From Lathyrus oleraceus (taxonomy: Eukaryota > Streptophyta > Magnoliopsida > Fabales > Fabaceae), in assembly GCF_024323335.1 (NCBI RefSeq), contig NC_066579.1:241651652-241715651 (forward strand): a stretch of 64,000 nucleotides of DNA, written 5' to 3'. How positions within the stretch are numbered: the stretch's first letter is position 1; the number at the start of each line of letters is the position of its first letter. The position numbers and the translations under genes were made by a program. This document shows positions 23,971 to 36,330 of this stretch, piece by piece. Below the pieces are notes generated by a model. It did no database searches and was not told the origin of the DNA. It was given only the letters and a program-made list of their open reading frames with translations.

Positions 23971-25596
23971 TTAGGCCCTCCAGTTCTGGACTTCCATCCC
24001 TAGTACGCACGGTTTTATCCGACCATCGAGCTCGCAGTCACTGCCAGCCTCTTCACCCACCGCACAGACGTGACCTGAATCTTCAGCAATTACACCCACC
24101 GTCACCTGACCATGCGCCGGCATGGGATTAGCATTAACATTTGGAGATGGTGCAAAATTGATGGCCTTGGAGTCTACCAGATCCTGGACAACATGCTTAA
24201 AAGCCCTACAGCCCTCGATGTTATGCCCTGGTGTACCAGAATGGAATTCACACTTGGCGTTCTCATCATAGTTAGGAGGCCTCTGATCTGATCTTACTGG
24301 AGCCATCGTCCTCGGCTGAACCAACCCAAGATCCATCAACTTTTTAAACAGTAAAGCATATGTCACGGGTGGCCTATCAAACTGACGATCAATCCCCTTT
24401 CCCCTCACTTGGTACCCAGCTCTCGGTGCTCTCTGTTGAGGTGGCTGACGTTGCTGTTGTACCGGCAGGAATGGTTACCGCAGCAGTGTGCTGGTAGTAA
24501 CGATCCCTACCGTGTCCTCTCTGGGCATACACAGCACTCGATTCACCCTCATTTTTGTGCTGATCGTTCCCAAATGGCTTCTTTACTCCAGATGACGGAG
24601 CATTTCCCTGTATTTTCCCCATTCTCAGCCAACTTTCAATTCTCTCACCAGCCACTACTATGTCCGCAAAGCCAGTGACGGGACAACCCACCATCCTTTC
24701 AGCAAAAACCCCCTGCAGGGTACCCATGAACAGATCAGACATCTCCCGATCCACTCCCTTCATCTCTGGGCGTATTCTTTAAACCCTTCACTCGGCTTCT
24801 GAGACATACCCTGCAGCTGGGTACGGCTAGGAGCCATGTCAGCATTGAACTGGTACTGTTTAAAGAATGCATCTCCGAGATCCTGCCAGCTCTTGATATC
24901 CGAAGACTTCAACTTGGTATACCATTCAAGAGATCCACCAGACAGACTATCTTGGAAGAAGTACATCCAGAGCTTCTGATCTGTTGTATAGGCAGAAATT
25001 TTCCGGACAAAGGCCTGGAGATGAGTTTCCGGGCAAGAACTCCCATTATATTTATCAAACGCAGGCGCTTTGAACTTTTGTGGGATCACAATCCCCTCTA
25101 CCAGCCCCATGTTCGACATATTGACAACCCCCGGAGTAGCATGGCTTTCCAGAGCCCTGATCTTTTCTGCCAGCACCTGAATTTCCTTGTTTGGCGGCTG
25201 GACACCGTATTGACCAAACGGCTCATTAAGCATAGAGAATTGATCTGCTTCTCTATCTTCCTCCCTATCCTCCTCAACCCTAAAGAAAGGAGGAAACAGA
25301 CTGTCCTTCAGATTATTACCCATCTGACCGGGTCCACCACCTGTGGCAGCACCAAAACCACCGGCATTGTTAGTCACTACACCCACAGTTGTCCTCTTTC
25401 CACCGTCCCTAGAACCACCAAGACCATGGTTAGAGACACCATCCAGATTGACACCACTATTGGCAGCTGAAGCCCGCTCGAGCTTCTCTACTTTATCAGC
25501 AAGTGCTTTCTGCCCGACAGCAAACCCTTGCATGATATTGATCAGTTCATTCATCTTCTCCTTCAGCTCGAGAAAATCTGTATTGGATGTATCCAT
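23971..25596 (-). pseudogene. E2 gag, three frames
   Basis: Gag would form the particle shell around the element RNA. The start at 25596 is the first Met of a 278-residue open frame that begins with a likely coiled coil (LKEKMNELINIM...VEKLERA), a Gly-rich stretch, and the gag core (ETHLQAFVRKISAYT, SLEWYTKL, FFKQYQFN, FKEYAQR). A frame break at 24760 leads to 24763-24389 (DLFMGTLQGVFAERM, GERIESWLRMGKI), and another to 24408-23971 with the zinc-finger-like CEFHSGTPGHNIEGC (24208-24252). The Trp-Arg-Glu-Leu-Ala text normal after EYAQR is missing, so a small deletion lies at the first break. Confidence 0.88.
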
Positions 25597-26861
25597 CAGT
25601 TTGGATATGTTGCTCCTGGTAGGGTATCTATGCGGACGAGCTACGTGCAGGGGAATGATTCGGTGTGCGCGGGTAATGATTCCTGAGTAAACCCAAACAC
25701 GTTAGAAACTGACACCTGCAAAACAGAAGACAGGTTATTATGACTCACGCATGAATGCAATGTTTATCCATATGAGGAACACTCTTTCCTTTGATTCTGG
25801 CTTCATCGAGACGGATAAAAAATTCGACAATAACATTCTGACATCAGGATGTCTCTCAACCAGAATCTCAATCGAGAATGCACCCTGAGTATGGATAGAC
25901 ATGAGTTAGATGCCGATGAATGCAAAATGTGGATGATGCTGATGCGTGAATGCAATGCACTGTGCCATCCTCCAAGTCATCTGAATATTCACTGTACTGA
26001 GTTACGGCCTCTGAACTGATCACAACCATCTGAGGTACTGAGCAATCATAAATCCGACTTGAGTTTCCGAAATAAACGGAACTGAAGGATACATCCATCA
26101 TCACCAGAGATTCTCTGAACAAATAACCACAACACTTTCTGAACCAGCCCGGGGAATCCTGAAATAAACGGATCCCCACTGATAAATACCACGGACAGCA
26201 CTCCGGCGTCTCGGAAATAAATTCATAAATCCGACTTATAAATAGAACTCTGATCAATAACTGAACCATTAGTCACCATCAAAGTCACCACCAGAACATG
26301 CATCTGTACGAATCAACCCTCCCCTCACAGGTGAATTCTAATCAGGTCATCCTAAGGCGGATAATGGTCTTGACAATCGGGCAAAGATACTCAACGGGTT
26401 TGCCCTTTCGGGTGTGCCGTTGTAGCTCTCTTAAGATCATCTAAACCAAAGATCCGGGAAAGAACGGTCACCGAAGTCAATAGTTCAGATGAAGTTACTC
26501 AACCAAAGTGGATACTCCACAAAGGAAGAGCTCCCTCAAAGAACCTCGTCCGGCTTGTGGTATGTCATGTCGCCCAAAACATGTTGACCTAACATGAGAG
26601 GCAACATGAGACCACACTAATCCTAGGTGTATACTCGGGCCTGGGTTTTAGCCCCACTCAGAACACCCACCCCATATCAGAGAAACCACCTGTACAGAAG
26701 ACAGCACAATGATAGTATGATGCATGCAGACATATATGCAAATATATACACAACATAATGAATGCAATAAATAGAGCAACACAAGCAACCTAAACTATCC
26801 TAGAGAACGCTAGGAGAGACTCGCTTAGGGAAGATGGACCAGCAATAGGTCAACTTCTATG
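25597..26861 (-). other. E2 leader between PBS and gag
   Basis: About 1.26 kb without a recognisable protein. The longest open frame (26269-25868, 133 residues, minus) has no motif I know and low coding character. No ORF1-like text is present. I see nothing else to name here. Confidence 0.7.
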
Positions 26862-26879
26862 TCCCCAGCAGAGTCGCCA
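26862..26879 (-). other. E2 primer-binding site
   Basis: In element orientation tggcgactctgctgggga lies two bases after the 5' LTR end. This matches the tRNA-Arg-type primer site described for Ogre/Tat elements. It fixes element orientation as minus. Confidence 0.92.
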
Positions 26880-27279
26880 GCTGTCGCATCCGCGAAAAAC
26901 AACCGGCGGGCTAAAACAAAACAAACAGAGCCGCCACGTGCGTTATTTATCCCAAAGAGGGAAAGGAAACGCTCGAAGTAAACCTGGAAAAGACATGGTC
27001 TCGCGACCAAAGAGATGGGATCGGGAGTCGGTTATGCGAAGGGAAGGTATTAGCACCCCTACGCATCCGTCGTACTCGACGGGATCCACGCTCAAAAAAA
27101 TAGAAGAAAGGTTGCTAAAACTGCTCACAAACATCACACACACACACACTGGAAACAACACAGGTGGGATAAGAGGGGAAAGGGCTCGCTAGGATATCGC
27201 ATCCTATGCCTACGTATCTCATCTGGAATGAGAATCAGAGCTACCGTAGTTCAGCTCACGCACGCCGAAACAAAACACA

Positions 27280-27510
27280 CGCAGGAAACCGACTGCCAAT
27301 AGCTGGACTTATGTCAGACTCCACACAAGCAGGCAAACATGGAAACCGAATGCCAATCGTTGTACTTACATCAGACTCCGAACCAACAAACACACACTGG
27401 AAACCAACTGCCAATCGCTGGGCTTACGTCAGACTCCACACAAACAAACACCAATAGGATACGGACTGCCAATCGATGGTCTTACATCCATCTCCTAACA
27501 CACAGGAAGG
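27280..27510. repeat. Four-unit tandem array (about 58 bp) in E2 5' LTR
   Basis: Same array as 12330-12560, with the tgccaat word first at 27294. Unit number is unchanged between the two LTRs. Confidence 0.85.
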
Positions 27511-30500
27511 GTAACAAACAAGCAAGTTACTAAGGAGTCAGGAACTCGAGCCTAATAACTGTCAAGCAAACACACACAAAAAAGAAAAAGGGTGCCCGGA
27601 GAGATCTCGTACGACCTCCTGCCTACGTACCTCATCTGGTATGAGGATCAGGGCAACGTAGTTCCCCTGAACAGGGGAGAAACTTTCTCCTAACCAGAGA
27701 CTGGGAAATGACAAACTAGAAGGGAGACTGACTCGAGCCTAATAGTTATCATGTGATCCACCATGGTCCTAGATTGAGGTTTCTATCTAACTTGCACAGG
27801 CAGCAAGCTATCCTAGATATCATAAGCAAAGCAGAGCAAACATACACACAATTAGCACACACTATATACAAACAAAGTGGGCTCACACAAGGTTAGGCTG
27901 TGAAACACAAGCCAACTGGAATCGGGTGATGTTAGCTCTTAACCCTAACATTGAGAGTTAGGGTGAAGCAGATGAAATGGGAAGTGAGGGTAAGACCTCA
28001 CAGCTCTTATCCCTGGCCTGGGAGAGCTTTAGACAAATGAAAGTGGGAGTTCAGAAATTTGGAACTCTTCTCCACATATGACTGACTCAACAAAGATCTT
28101 GGGTTAATATCCGCAATGCATCAACACAAGGTGTGTGAGCAAAGTGGATGACACACAGAATAGCAGGAGATGGATTGCACATCTCTTTTATCTGCCAATT
28201 GCCTTATCAAAGGACTTTCCCTGCTTGGCACAAAAATAAACATTCACAAGCATTGCCTCTTAAGGAGGGCTTCAGACAGGTGCCTGCCAAAGTAACAGGA
28301 CAGGTCTTCCAGACTACATGAAGTCAGAAATATTATACCTCAATGTGGTTAAGCAACCAAGCAACAGCAAAAGCAAGTTCAAAAGAACTTAAGCAACTAA
28401 TGTACCTGAAAACAATCTAACTCAATCAGTACACAACTCAAAAAGTCAAACAGACAGTTAGTAGTCAACAGTCAACAGTAGTCAAACAAACAATGCACCA
28501 ATGTGCAAGGCACAAGCTCAACTCAAATGAGCTAAAAGCCACCTACAAAACAAATCAAGATTAGTCAATCATTAACCAATTAGTCAACTTAAGCAAGTGA
28601 ATCAATCCCCTCATGGCCATATGCTTCTCATCCTGAAATCAAAATTCAAACATGAGCAACAAACCACTAGGACAAGGCCTAGGGTCAAAGGGGGAGAAAT
28701 AATCCAAAAAAGAACATGAAAATTGACATGAATAAAGCTCAATCAATTAAAAACACAAGCCAAAAGGTCTCATGTCAATAGCATCAACCAAATTCATTTT
28801 ACAAATCAATCATGGCAAGGTATGCAAGTTCAAAGCTCATTGAAGCAACAGAATGAACAAATCCACATTAATTCAAAAATGATTCAATAAATCTCCAGAA
28901 AAATCATGGCTAAACAGAACACATCACATGATCAACATACCAAAAATCAAGGCATTTGGACAAGTTTAAGCATGGTAATCAAATTCATCAAGTCAAGGCA
29001 ATCAAAACAAGCTCAAATGAGGCACAATTTGGTACATCAACTTAGCACAAGCCTAAAACAGAATTGCTACATGATAAAAGCATCAAATCAAAGCCAAAAC
29101 AACCTCTAACATGTCTAGAACCAATGTGCAAAATTTCACATCCATATGATAAAGCATAAGCATTTCACAAATCATTGAAGTTCATGACAATCCAAAGGTT
29201 CACAAATGACAGTCCATAAAGAAAAATCTCAATCAAATCATAAATGATTCCAAAAATTCCACAAAAAATCATGAGCATTCACAACATGCATATCAAGCAC
29301 CATACAAAAAATCAGAACAATTGGAATTCATTTGCCAAGGTAAATGCATCAATCAAACTGAACATCACAAGGTGTGACACAAATTGTCACACCTAACTTA
29401 GAAAAATCATAACTCAGCAATGGCAATTGATAAAAATGCAAACTCAACACCAAAATGTCCAGCAAGATGTCTAGTTTCACCATGTAAAATTTCATGAGCA
29501 TTGGATAAGAATTGAGCATTTCACAAAAGATATAGCAAAGCAATGTCCAAAATGCACACATGTTAACATCCCCTAGCACAAAACATTATACAACCATGCA
29601 CAATTTGTGAAAAAATATTCATAAAATTTTAGACACAAAATGTGACACAATGCAAAAACAACCATATTTTTTGGATTATTTTTCCATTTGTTGTGATTTT
29701 TTAAAGTGAGAAAGAAAATAAAAAATATGAAGGAAGTATACATGAACATATGATGGAATAAAGAAATGAACATGTGGAAAAGGTCCCTAGCCAAGACTCG
29801 AACCGTGCGCGTTTTTGAACCAAGATTGGCGCGCCTGCATGGCTTTGGCATGCAGCCAATCATAGGCAAGCCCTAGCGCGCCTAAGGCCACACTTTCAAC
29901 ACCACAAAAACCGTTGCCTTAGCTAAACCTATGGCCACGCTTTCAGCACCACAAAAACCGTTGCCTCAGCCACTGTACCATCTTCTTCAAGATTTCGCAC
30001 GGTTATGAACAGTAACAGTAACAATCACTCAAGAACATTTTTCTCCGTTTTTGAAATTAAACACATGAATTGGTAGATCTTTCAACATACATCAATAATC
30101 AACCACTAATCTAACAAGAAACAACACAACACTCAAGAATCAAAGGATTTAAGTTTCACTACCAAAACTTTAAACACATGTAACTTCATGAATATTCCAC
30201 CAAATCACTCGATTCAAAGTGCAGAATTATCACCATTAAAAGATCTACAAGAACATATCAACAATTTCATGAATTAAAGAGATCGAAAAAGTGACCTCTT
30301 GAAGTGCAATTCTTTGATTCACGTGTTCCAGGCCTTGTAGTGCTTAGATCTTCCTCTAGCAAGCTTGTGGAGTGAATTGGAAGAGATCTTGATGTTCAAT
30401 TGAGCACGATTCCACAGATTTAGGATTTCACCATTGTTGAACTTCAAGCTTGCACAGGCTTCAAACTCCACAAATTCATATGATTCTAGCTTCGATCTTG

Positions 30501-30645
30501 CTCCACAATGATGCTAGATGATGAATCAACCAAGTAAAATGCAAAGTGTTTGAAGAAATTTTGAGAAAAGGTGAGAGAGAATTTTGAGAGACTTTGGAAA
30601 TTCTAGATCTAGAATTGTGGAATGTGAAAATTTTGTTATGATTTT

Positions 30646-30655
30646 CTATTTATAT
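30646..30655 (-). promoter_or_regulatory. TATA box of E2 5' LTR
   Basis: In element orientation atataaatag, the likely core promoter of the E2 transcript. It is a copy of the 15699-15708 motif. Confidence 0.55.
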
Positions 30656-31900
30656 GCTTCACTAATCATGATTAATTAAGTTCTAATCAAATGCTAATGA
30701 AAAATAGTTAATTTGGAGGTGTTTTGCAAAAATTATTTTTTCACCTTATGCATGGCATGGCATGTGAATAGTGCACGTTTTTGCATTCATTTTCTCTCAA
30801 AATATTATTTTAAGACCAATGGAAATGTTAAAATGTGAAAACAATGCATTATTTTTTAACTTGATTTTTTCCCTCCAAAATGAATTGAAAAATGCAAATA
30901 TTTATATGAATGGAATACATGACATGTAATGCCAATTTTGGAAACTAGAAGTTAAAAGGAGAATGTTGCAAAAAGAGCCACTTGATTTGGACTTATGGTT
31001 TGAAAGTTATGCCCCTTTAAAGTTCCATGTTCATTTGACCAAGATTTAGCCATATCTCCTCAACCACACATGAGAAATTCATGATCTTGGACTTTTTGGA
31101 AATGGAAGAACAAGTCCTACAACTTTCATGTTCAACAAAAATTAATTTGAAGCATTTTTGATGATGTAATCTTGAGGAGAAAACCTTTCCATTTTTGGCA
31201 AATTTGAATTATAAGTCACTTTCTATTTTGGGAAAGTTTTGTCCTGACTTTATTTTCTTCAATGTTGATGTTTGAAATGTCAAATGAGACTTGTTTGAAC
31301 ATGCATGAAGTATTTATAAACACTTTCCACCTCCAAATCCAACAGTTGACTTTTGGTTGACTTTTTCAATTGATAGATGACTTGGTCATGCACAGATGAA
31401 CTTGAGCCTCAATCTCCTGATGAAATGGCTCCAAAATGAAACCCTAGCTTCTACAAGCTCAATAAAACCATATGATGACCCCCATCTCCATGAAAGACCC
31501 CATCTCCTTGCAAAACCCTGATTGGCATAATACAACTGATTAGGATTGACCAGAGGTCAAAACCCTAATCCCAAGGAACATGATCAGGCACAATGAACCT
31601 CTTGGTGATGATAAGACCATGATGATGGTGATGTACCATTTCAACCAAGATAAAGATGAACCTCCTTTAGGAACCAAGAAACCCTAATTGAAGCATAATC
31701 CTCAGATGATTAATGATCAATCCATGAGACCCTCAAGCTTGAATCTTTTAACCTCTTTATCTTCTGAGCAAGACTTAGGAGGATGACTTGCTTATTGCTT
31801 CCACATGATATGAAAAGATGTAATGCCTAATGTCCTAAAAAATGAAATGCAATATGCTAAGCTAGTCCCAAGAGAGGAGGGCAAATTTTGAGGTGTTACA

Positions 31901-33621
31901 CATACCACACAACCATCATGGTCATGTTCACAATCACTGACCGAACATATATCTCTCTGAATTGCATCCAAAGACTGTCTGATATGGCGAACATCATAAT
32001 CCTTATATTCTCCAGGACAACCATCTACGATGTTGACAGAAGAGTTACCATGGACGGGCAATGGATTGGCTTTTACATTCGGCGCACGGTCCTTAAAGGA
32101 CACCATCCCACTCTTCACAAGTTTCTGTACCTCATACTTCAATGGGTAACAGTTCTCAATATCATGGTCGGGAGCTCCTTGATGAAAGGCACAACGGAGT
32201 TCAGGCTTATACCACCATGGAAGTGGCTCGGGAACTTGAGGTGGATTTCTTGGTTGAAGTAGGTTCTTGAGAACCAAAGATGGGTAGAGTTTGGCGTATG
32301 ACATAGGAATAGGGTCAAAAGAGACCTTCTTCCTCTCGAAGTTTTGTTGTTGATTATTATTGTTATTGTGGTTGTTGTAGTTGGTTCTTTGTTGTGGTTG
32401 TCGTTGTTGACGTTGTCGTTGCTGAATTGTAATTGATTGATTGTTGGAATTGTTTGAAAATACTTGAATTACTGATGAAACTTGATGTTGATGCTGATGC
32501 GGTTGAGGATTTCTTCTGACATGAGGCCTCATTTGTCTCCCCACAGACACTGCATTGGTTTCCCCTTCCTTCTTTCTGGAAAAACCACTTCCATACTTCT
32601 TACTGGACGAAACCTCTTCCTTAGACAAATGTCTCTCACGGACTCCTTCTTCTAACCTCATCCCCATGTTTACCATCTCGGTAAAGTCACTAGGAGCACT
32701 GACAATCATGCATTCGTAATAAAACGAACTCAGGGTCTTCAGGAAAATCTTCATCATCTCCTTCTCTTCCAATGGAGGATTAATCTGAGCAGCAAGTTCC
32801 CTCCATCTTTGAGCGTATTCTTTAAACGTCTCTTTATCCTTCCGAGACATAGACCTCAGTTGGTCTCTATCAGGTGCCATATCCATATTATACTTATACT
32901 GTTTCACAAAAGCCTCACCCAAATTGTTGAATGCACGAACACTTGCACTGTCTAGCCCCATATACCATCTCAGAGCAGCACTAGTCAAACTGTCTTGAAA
33001 GGAGTGAATCAATAACTGATCATTATCAGTTTGAGTTTACATTTTTATGGCGTACATACCAAGATTACTTAATGGGCAAGTATTTCCCTTATACTTTTCC
33101 AAGTCAGGGACTGTGAATTTCATCAGGATCTTCACATTTGGTACCAGGCAAAGTTCAACAACACTTTTACCAAACATGTCTTTTCCTCTCAACATTTTTA
33201 ATTCCTTTCGTATCTCGAGGAATTGATCCTTCATTTCATCCATTTTCTCGTAAACATCAAGGCCCTCAGACGGCTCAGAATGGTAGGTGGTGTCCTTAAC
33301 ACGAGGCAAGGTATGAACAACTGGAGGTGGCACAGACATGACTGGGATAGATGCCAGCATAAAAGCAAATGTGGGTGCAAACCCTTCAGGCATGAAATTT
33401 AGTGGCATCCGCCAAGGGAATCCATCAGGCATGGTTGGACCGGATTGAGTAGCAGCAGTAGGAATGGTCGAGGTAGCAACCTCGGAGATGACATTCCTCT
33501 AGGGAGGAGTTGCGGGAGTTGGTGAAGACTGATTCTGCGTAGCAAGAACAGACTCCATAATGGCAGTCAGCCGAGCAATCTCATCCTTCAGTTATATATT
33601 CTCTTGTTCCGAATGCTCCAT
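31901..33621 (-). pseudogene. E1 gag, 5' and central portion
   Basis: The frame opens at ATG 33621 (MEHSEQEN) and has in-frame stops near 33594, 33501 and 33037 before the long piece starting at 33012; all pieces share one frame. It contains VPDLEKYKGNTCPLSNL, the gag core (MIHSFQDSLTSAALRWYMGL, AFVKQYKYNMDMAPDRDQL, FKEYAQRWRELAAQINP), a Gln/Asn-rich tract (about 32335-32480), and a zinc-finger-like CAFHQGAPDHDIENC (32150-32193) in which the usual Pro-Gly-His is Pro-Asp-His. The E2 insertion interrupts it after GCVVC. The Q/N tract is partly a cag/caa-type repeat. It encodes no intact protein. Confidence 0.88.
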
Positions 33622-34016
33622 AATTCTGGGTTGATTAGCACGAGTGTTGTATCGGTGAGTCAGCTTGGCTGAAGCACAGAAGAATAACTGATAAGACATA
33701 TGGCAGAAGAAAACCTGTTATGTAAATGATGCATGAAATACAATGTTTTTGTTTATTTTATTTCAAGCAACATACAAAGTTCTATTTGCCAATATTTACC
33801 TAATAACAATAGAAACAATTTGATTGACCATAAAAATCTCTTTTATTCATATAATTTGGAAGGATTACACTGAGTATGATTTTAGAAACCAAAGTACAAA
33901 TACAAGAGAAAAGGAAACTAATCATCTTAAGGATCCCCTAACAACGGTGTATGATGATCTGGCTGTAGGTGCATACTTCCTTCGGATGCGTCAAATCTTG
34001 GTCTTAAAAGATGTCT
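33622..34016 (-). other. E1 spacer between ORF1 and gag
   Basis: About 400 A/T-rich bases with no recognisable coding text; short gaps between ORF1 and gag are normal for Ogre. Nothing else is seen. Confidence 0.6.
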
Positions 34017-35457
34017 TCATCTGATCCTTCTCAAGGACAAGCTGATCAACAATCTTCTTCCAAGCACCGGAAGGCTGAGGCATAGTAGAGGAAGATGGAC
34101 CCTCTGGCTCCCTCTGGCTCCCTCTGGCTCCCTCTGTCTCTTCATGGCTTGGTATTCAAGAAGTTCAATAAGTGCGTCTTTGTCCTTTGACTCAAGCTGC
34201 AACTCCTTATGCTTTCGGCTTAAAGCATGGAACCACTCTTCCCATATCTCTCTCTCTCTCTTGCTTCATCTTGGCGAGTGTGTCTTCCAACTCCTCTACA
34301 TCTTGATTAGAGAGAGTTAATGGCTCAGCCACAACCAAATACATAGGTCTCTTAGATACATACGACATCTTCAATTCCAAAGCTCTCTTCTTCACCCAAT
34401 TAGTATAAGCTTCTAAGGCTACACAGTTGTGCGGACCAAGCTCAAATCTTCCTTTCCTATGCATATTATGCCAAGCATGTACCATCTTCTGCTTCAAATG
34501 TTGGGGATCTTTACCCTCTTGATAGAAAAGTCCTTCTAATCGAGTGTTATTAGGTTTGTCTCTCAAGGGGAACCTAAGTTGACGACGAGCTAAAGCAGGG
34601 TTGTAGTCGATTCCTCCTTGTGTACCAATGAGAGGCACATTAGAGAATTCACCATAACTGTCAATAATGTCCAAGCTACCCAATGCAGAATCATACCAAA
34701 CAATATCATCATTAGTGAGAGACATAAGCCTTTGAGACCACCGTAGACATTGCTTGTTCTACACGAAAGTAGGCGTCTGAGGCAAGTGCGAAATAAACCA
34801 CTTGTACAGAAGAGGAACACATCACACAATAGTCCCACCACCTTTAGAATTTCTCAGATGCAAAGAGAAGTACATATCACCCAACAGCGTAGGCACAAGA
34901 TTCCCAATCAAGAAGATCCTAATAGTGTTAACATCAACAAAATCATCAATGTTAGGGAACAAATCTAAACCGTAGATGAGAAACACAAAGATTGCTTCAA
35001 AAGCATCCACACTACTGGCTTGAGAAAATACGGTAGCTTTCCCTATGAGAAACTCATAAGTCAACTCAAAAAGTCATCCTTTCTTCACCCAATTAGCCTC
35101 AATCTCAGACTTCTTCAGATGAAGAGCTTCAGCTATAAGATGAGATCTGGGAATCTTCTCCAATCCATTAAAAGGAACCTTGTCAGAAATAGGTATTCCC
35201 AAGAGATGGGCATACTCCTCTAACATAGGCATAAGCTGATAATCGAGAAAAGTGAAGCAATGGTAGAGAGGATCATAAAACTGAACCATAACACTCAAGA
35301 GTCCTTCAGCCACATCAGTAGATAACATAGATAAAAGTTTCCCATGACGTTGCTTCAAGTCCAAGGGATCTAATACAAAGGATGACAACTTCCTTAGCTC
35401 TTCCAAATCAGGACATCTGAAACCGTACTTCTTAGTGTTCCTTCATCCATAATCCAT
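34017..35457 (-). pseudogene. E1 ORF1 (Ogre-type extra ORF, DUF7745-like), broken
   Basis: An extra ORF upstream of gag is characteristic of Ogre elements; its role is unknown. The frame starts at ATG 35457 and meets a TGA at codon 5. It continues as 35406-35074 (LRKLSSFVLDPLDLKQRHGK, MLEEYAHLLGIPISDKVPF), 35064-34822 (DAFEAIFVFLIYGLDLFPNI), 34725-34207 (WYDSALGSLDIIDSYGEFSN, RRQLRFPLRDKPNNTRLEGL), all in one frame with several stops, then shifts frame at a CT-rich run near 34238-34262. The end (34202-34017) is a coiled-coil-like stretch (ESKDKDALIELLEYQ). The sequence matches what is annotated in legumes as a DUF7745 or plant-mobile-domain-like protein, from memory of the family. Confidence 0.8.
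34101..34140. repeat. Four 10-bp tandem units in E1 ORF1
   Basis: cctctggctc is present three times in a row (34101-34130), followed by cctctgtctc (34131-34140). The 10-bp unit shifts the coding frame at each added copy, so it helps to explain the disrupted ORF1 end. Confidence 0.95.
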
Positions 35458-36312
35458 GGTCTGAAGATATTTGCAAATAAAACCTCAGTTCCTTGAAGTT
35501 ATTTTTGTGTGATGAATGTCATGATGCACATGAATGCATGGATGCAACAATCACAAACAAGGGATCACACACAAGGCAAACACAAATAAAGGTCAAGGGA
35601 TGAATCAAGTCATTGTCAAGATCAATCATCCATTTTGGTGGATTATGGTTTTCACCTTCTCAACATCCAAGTTCCATTAATATTCGCAAGACTTGATTGG
35701 ATCAACCAAGAATCAAAGGGTTTGTTGTGAGTCACGAGCATGAAGTCAGGTTAAGAACCACCCCAAAGGAGTGTACTAAGGATAAAAACTTGTAGATCAT
35801 GTTCTAAAGAGTTCCCAGAGTCTTAATTCCATCTATCGGATATTACAGGTTAGGATGACTGACTCATCAACCCATAATATTCTCAAGAGAAACTCGTTTA
35901 AGTGTAGTATCGCGTAACAACTATTATCAAGTCTACACCTGAACAGTCTCTGCAATACTTCCTAAAAAGGCCAAGTTGGGTTAAATGTTCTACGGTCCTC
36001 AGCTTCTCAGACCCCAAATTAGAGAAAGTAATGCCTAACCCCAAATGACTTGTGTGACATTAGCAACTCCAAAAGGGTCTCCGTTGAATAGATGGGTCTC
36101 AAACCAACTTGTTAAGGACTACTCCACACAAGTCGAACATGATTATACCACCCTCATATCTTAATTGCACTCAAGTTCGGGTTAGAACTTATTTCACCAC
36201 TCATAGATCACCAAGCACAACAAGCAGATTATATCACACAAAATAAGTATACAAACATCAAATATACAAATATATACACATAAAAAAGTAGGCTAAACCC
36301 ATTGAGTACTAC
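35458..36312 (-). other. E1 leader between PBS and ORF1
   Basis: About 850 bp without a recognisable ORF, normal for the 5' UTR of an Ogre element. I see no other feature. Confidence 0.65.
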
Positions 36313-36330
36313 TCCCCAGTAGAGTCGCCA
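36313..36330 (-). other. E1 primer-binding site
   Basis: In element orientation tggcgactctactgggga, one base different from the E2 site. It sits directly next to the LTR end, and marks the start of the E1 interior. Confidence 0.9.

Larger units (their letters stand above)
11933..31900 (-). mobile_element. E2: complete Tat-type LTR retrotransposon, internally deleted
   Basis: A 19,968-bp insertion into E1 gag, with LTRs 11933-16953 and 26882-31900, a 5-bp target duplication catac on both sides, termini TGTAACACC...GATGCGACA, PBS at 26862-26879 and a PPT next to the 3' LTR. The two LTRs differ only by scattered substitutions and a few short indels over the stretches I compared, so insertion is recent relative to E1. 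The interior carries gag, an RT fragment, RNase H and an integrase C-terminal remnant, but no protease, no N-terminal half of RT and no integrase core. No ORF1 is seen upstream of gag, unlike E1 and E5. E7 is nested in its RT. Confidence 0.93.
26882..31900 (-). mobile_element. E2 5' LTR
   Basis: 5,019 bp, nearly identical to 11933-16953. Differences seen include one base missing near 26937, a shorter CA run near 27136, and scattered substitutions around 30600-30720. TATA box at 30646-30655. It abuts the catac duplication at 31901-31905. The 58-bp array is at about 27280-27510. Confidence 0.93.

Noticed and set aside
24952..25470. Plus-strand open frame of 172 residues
   Set aside because: Shadow of the E2 gag on the opposite strand; no motif of its own.
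25868..26269. E2 leader open frame of 133 residues as an ORF1
   Set aside because: No similarity to the ORF1 text of E1 or E5, too short, and no start context.
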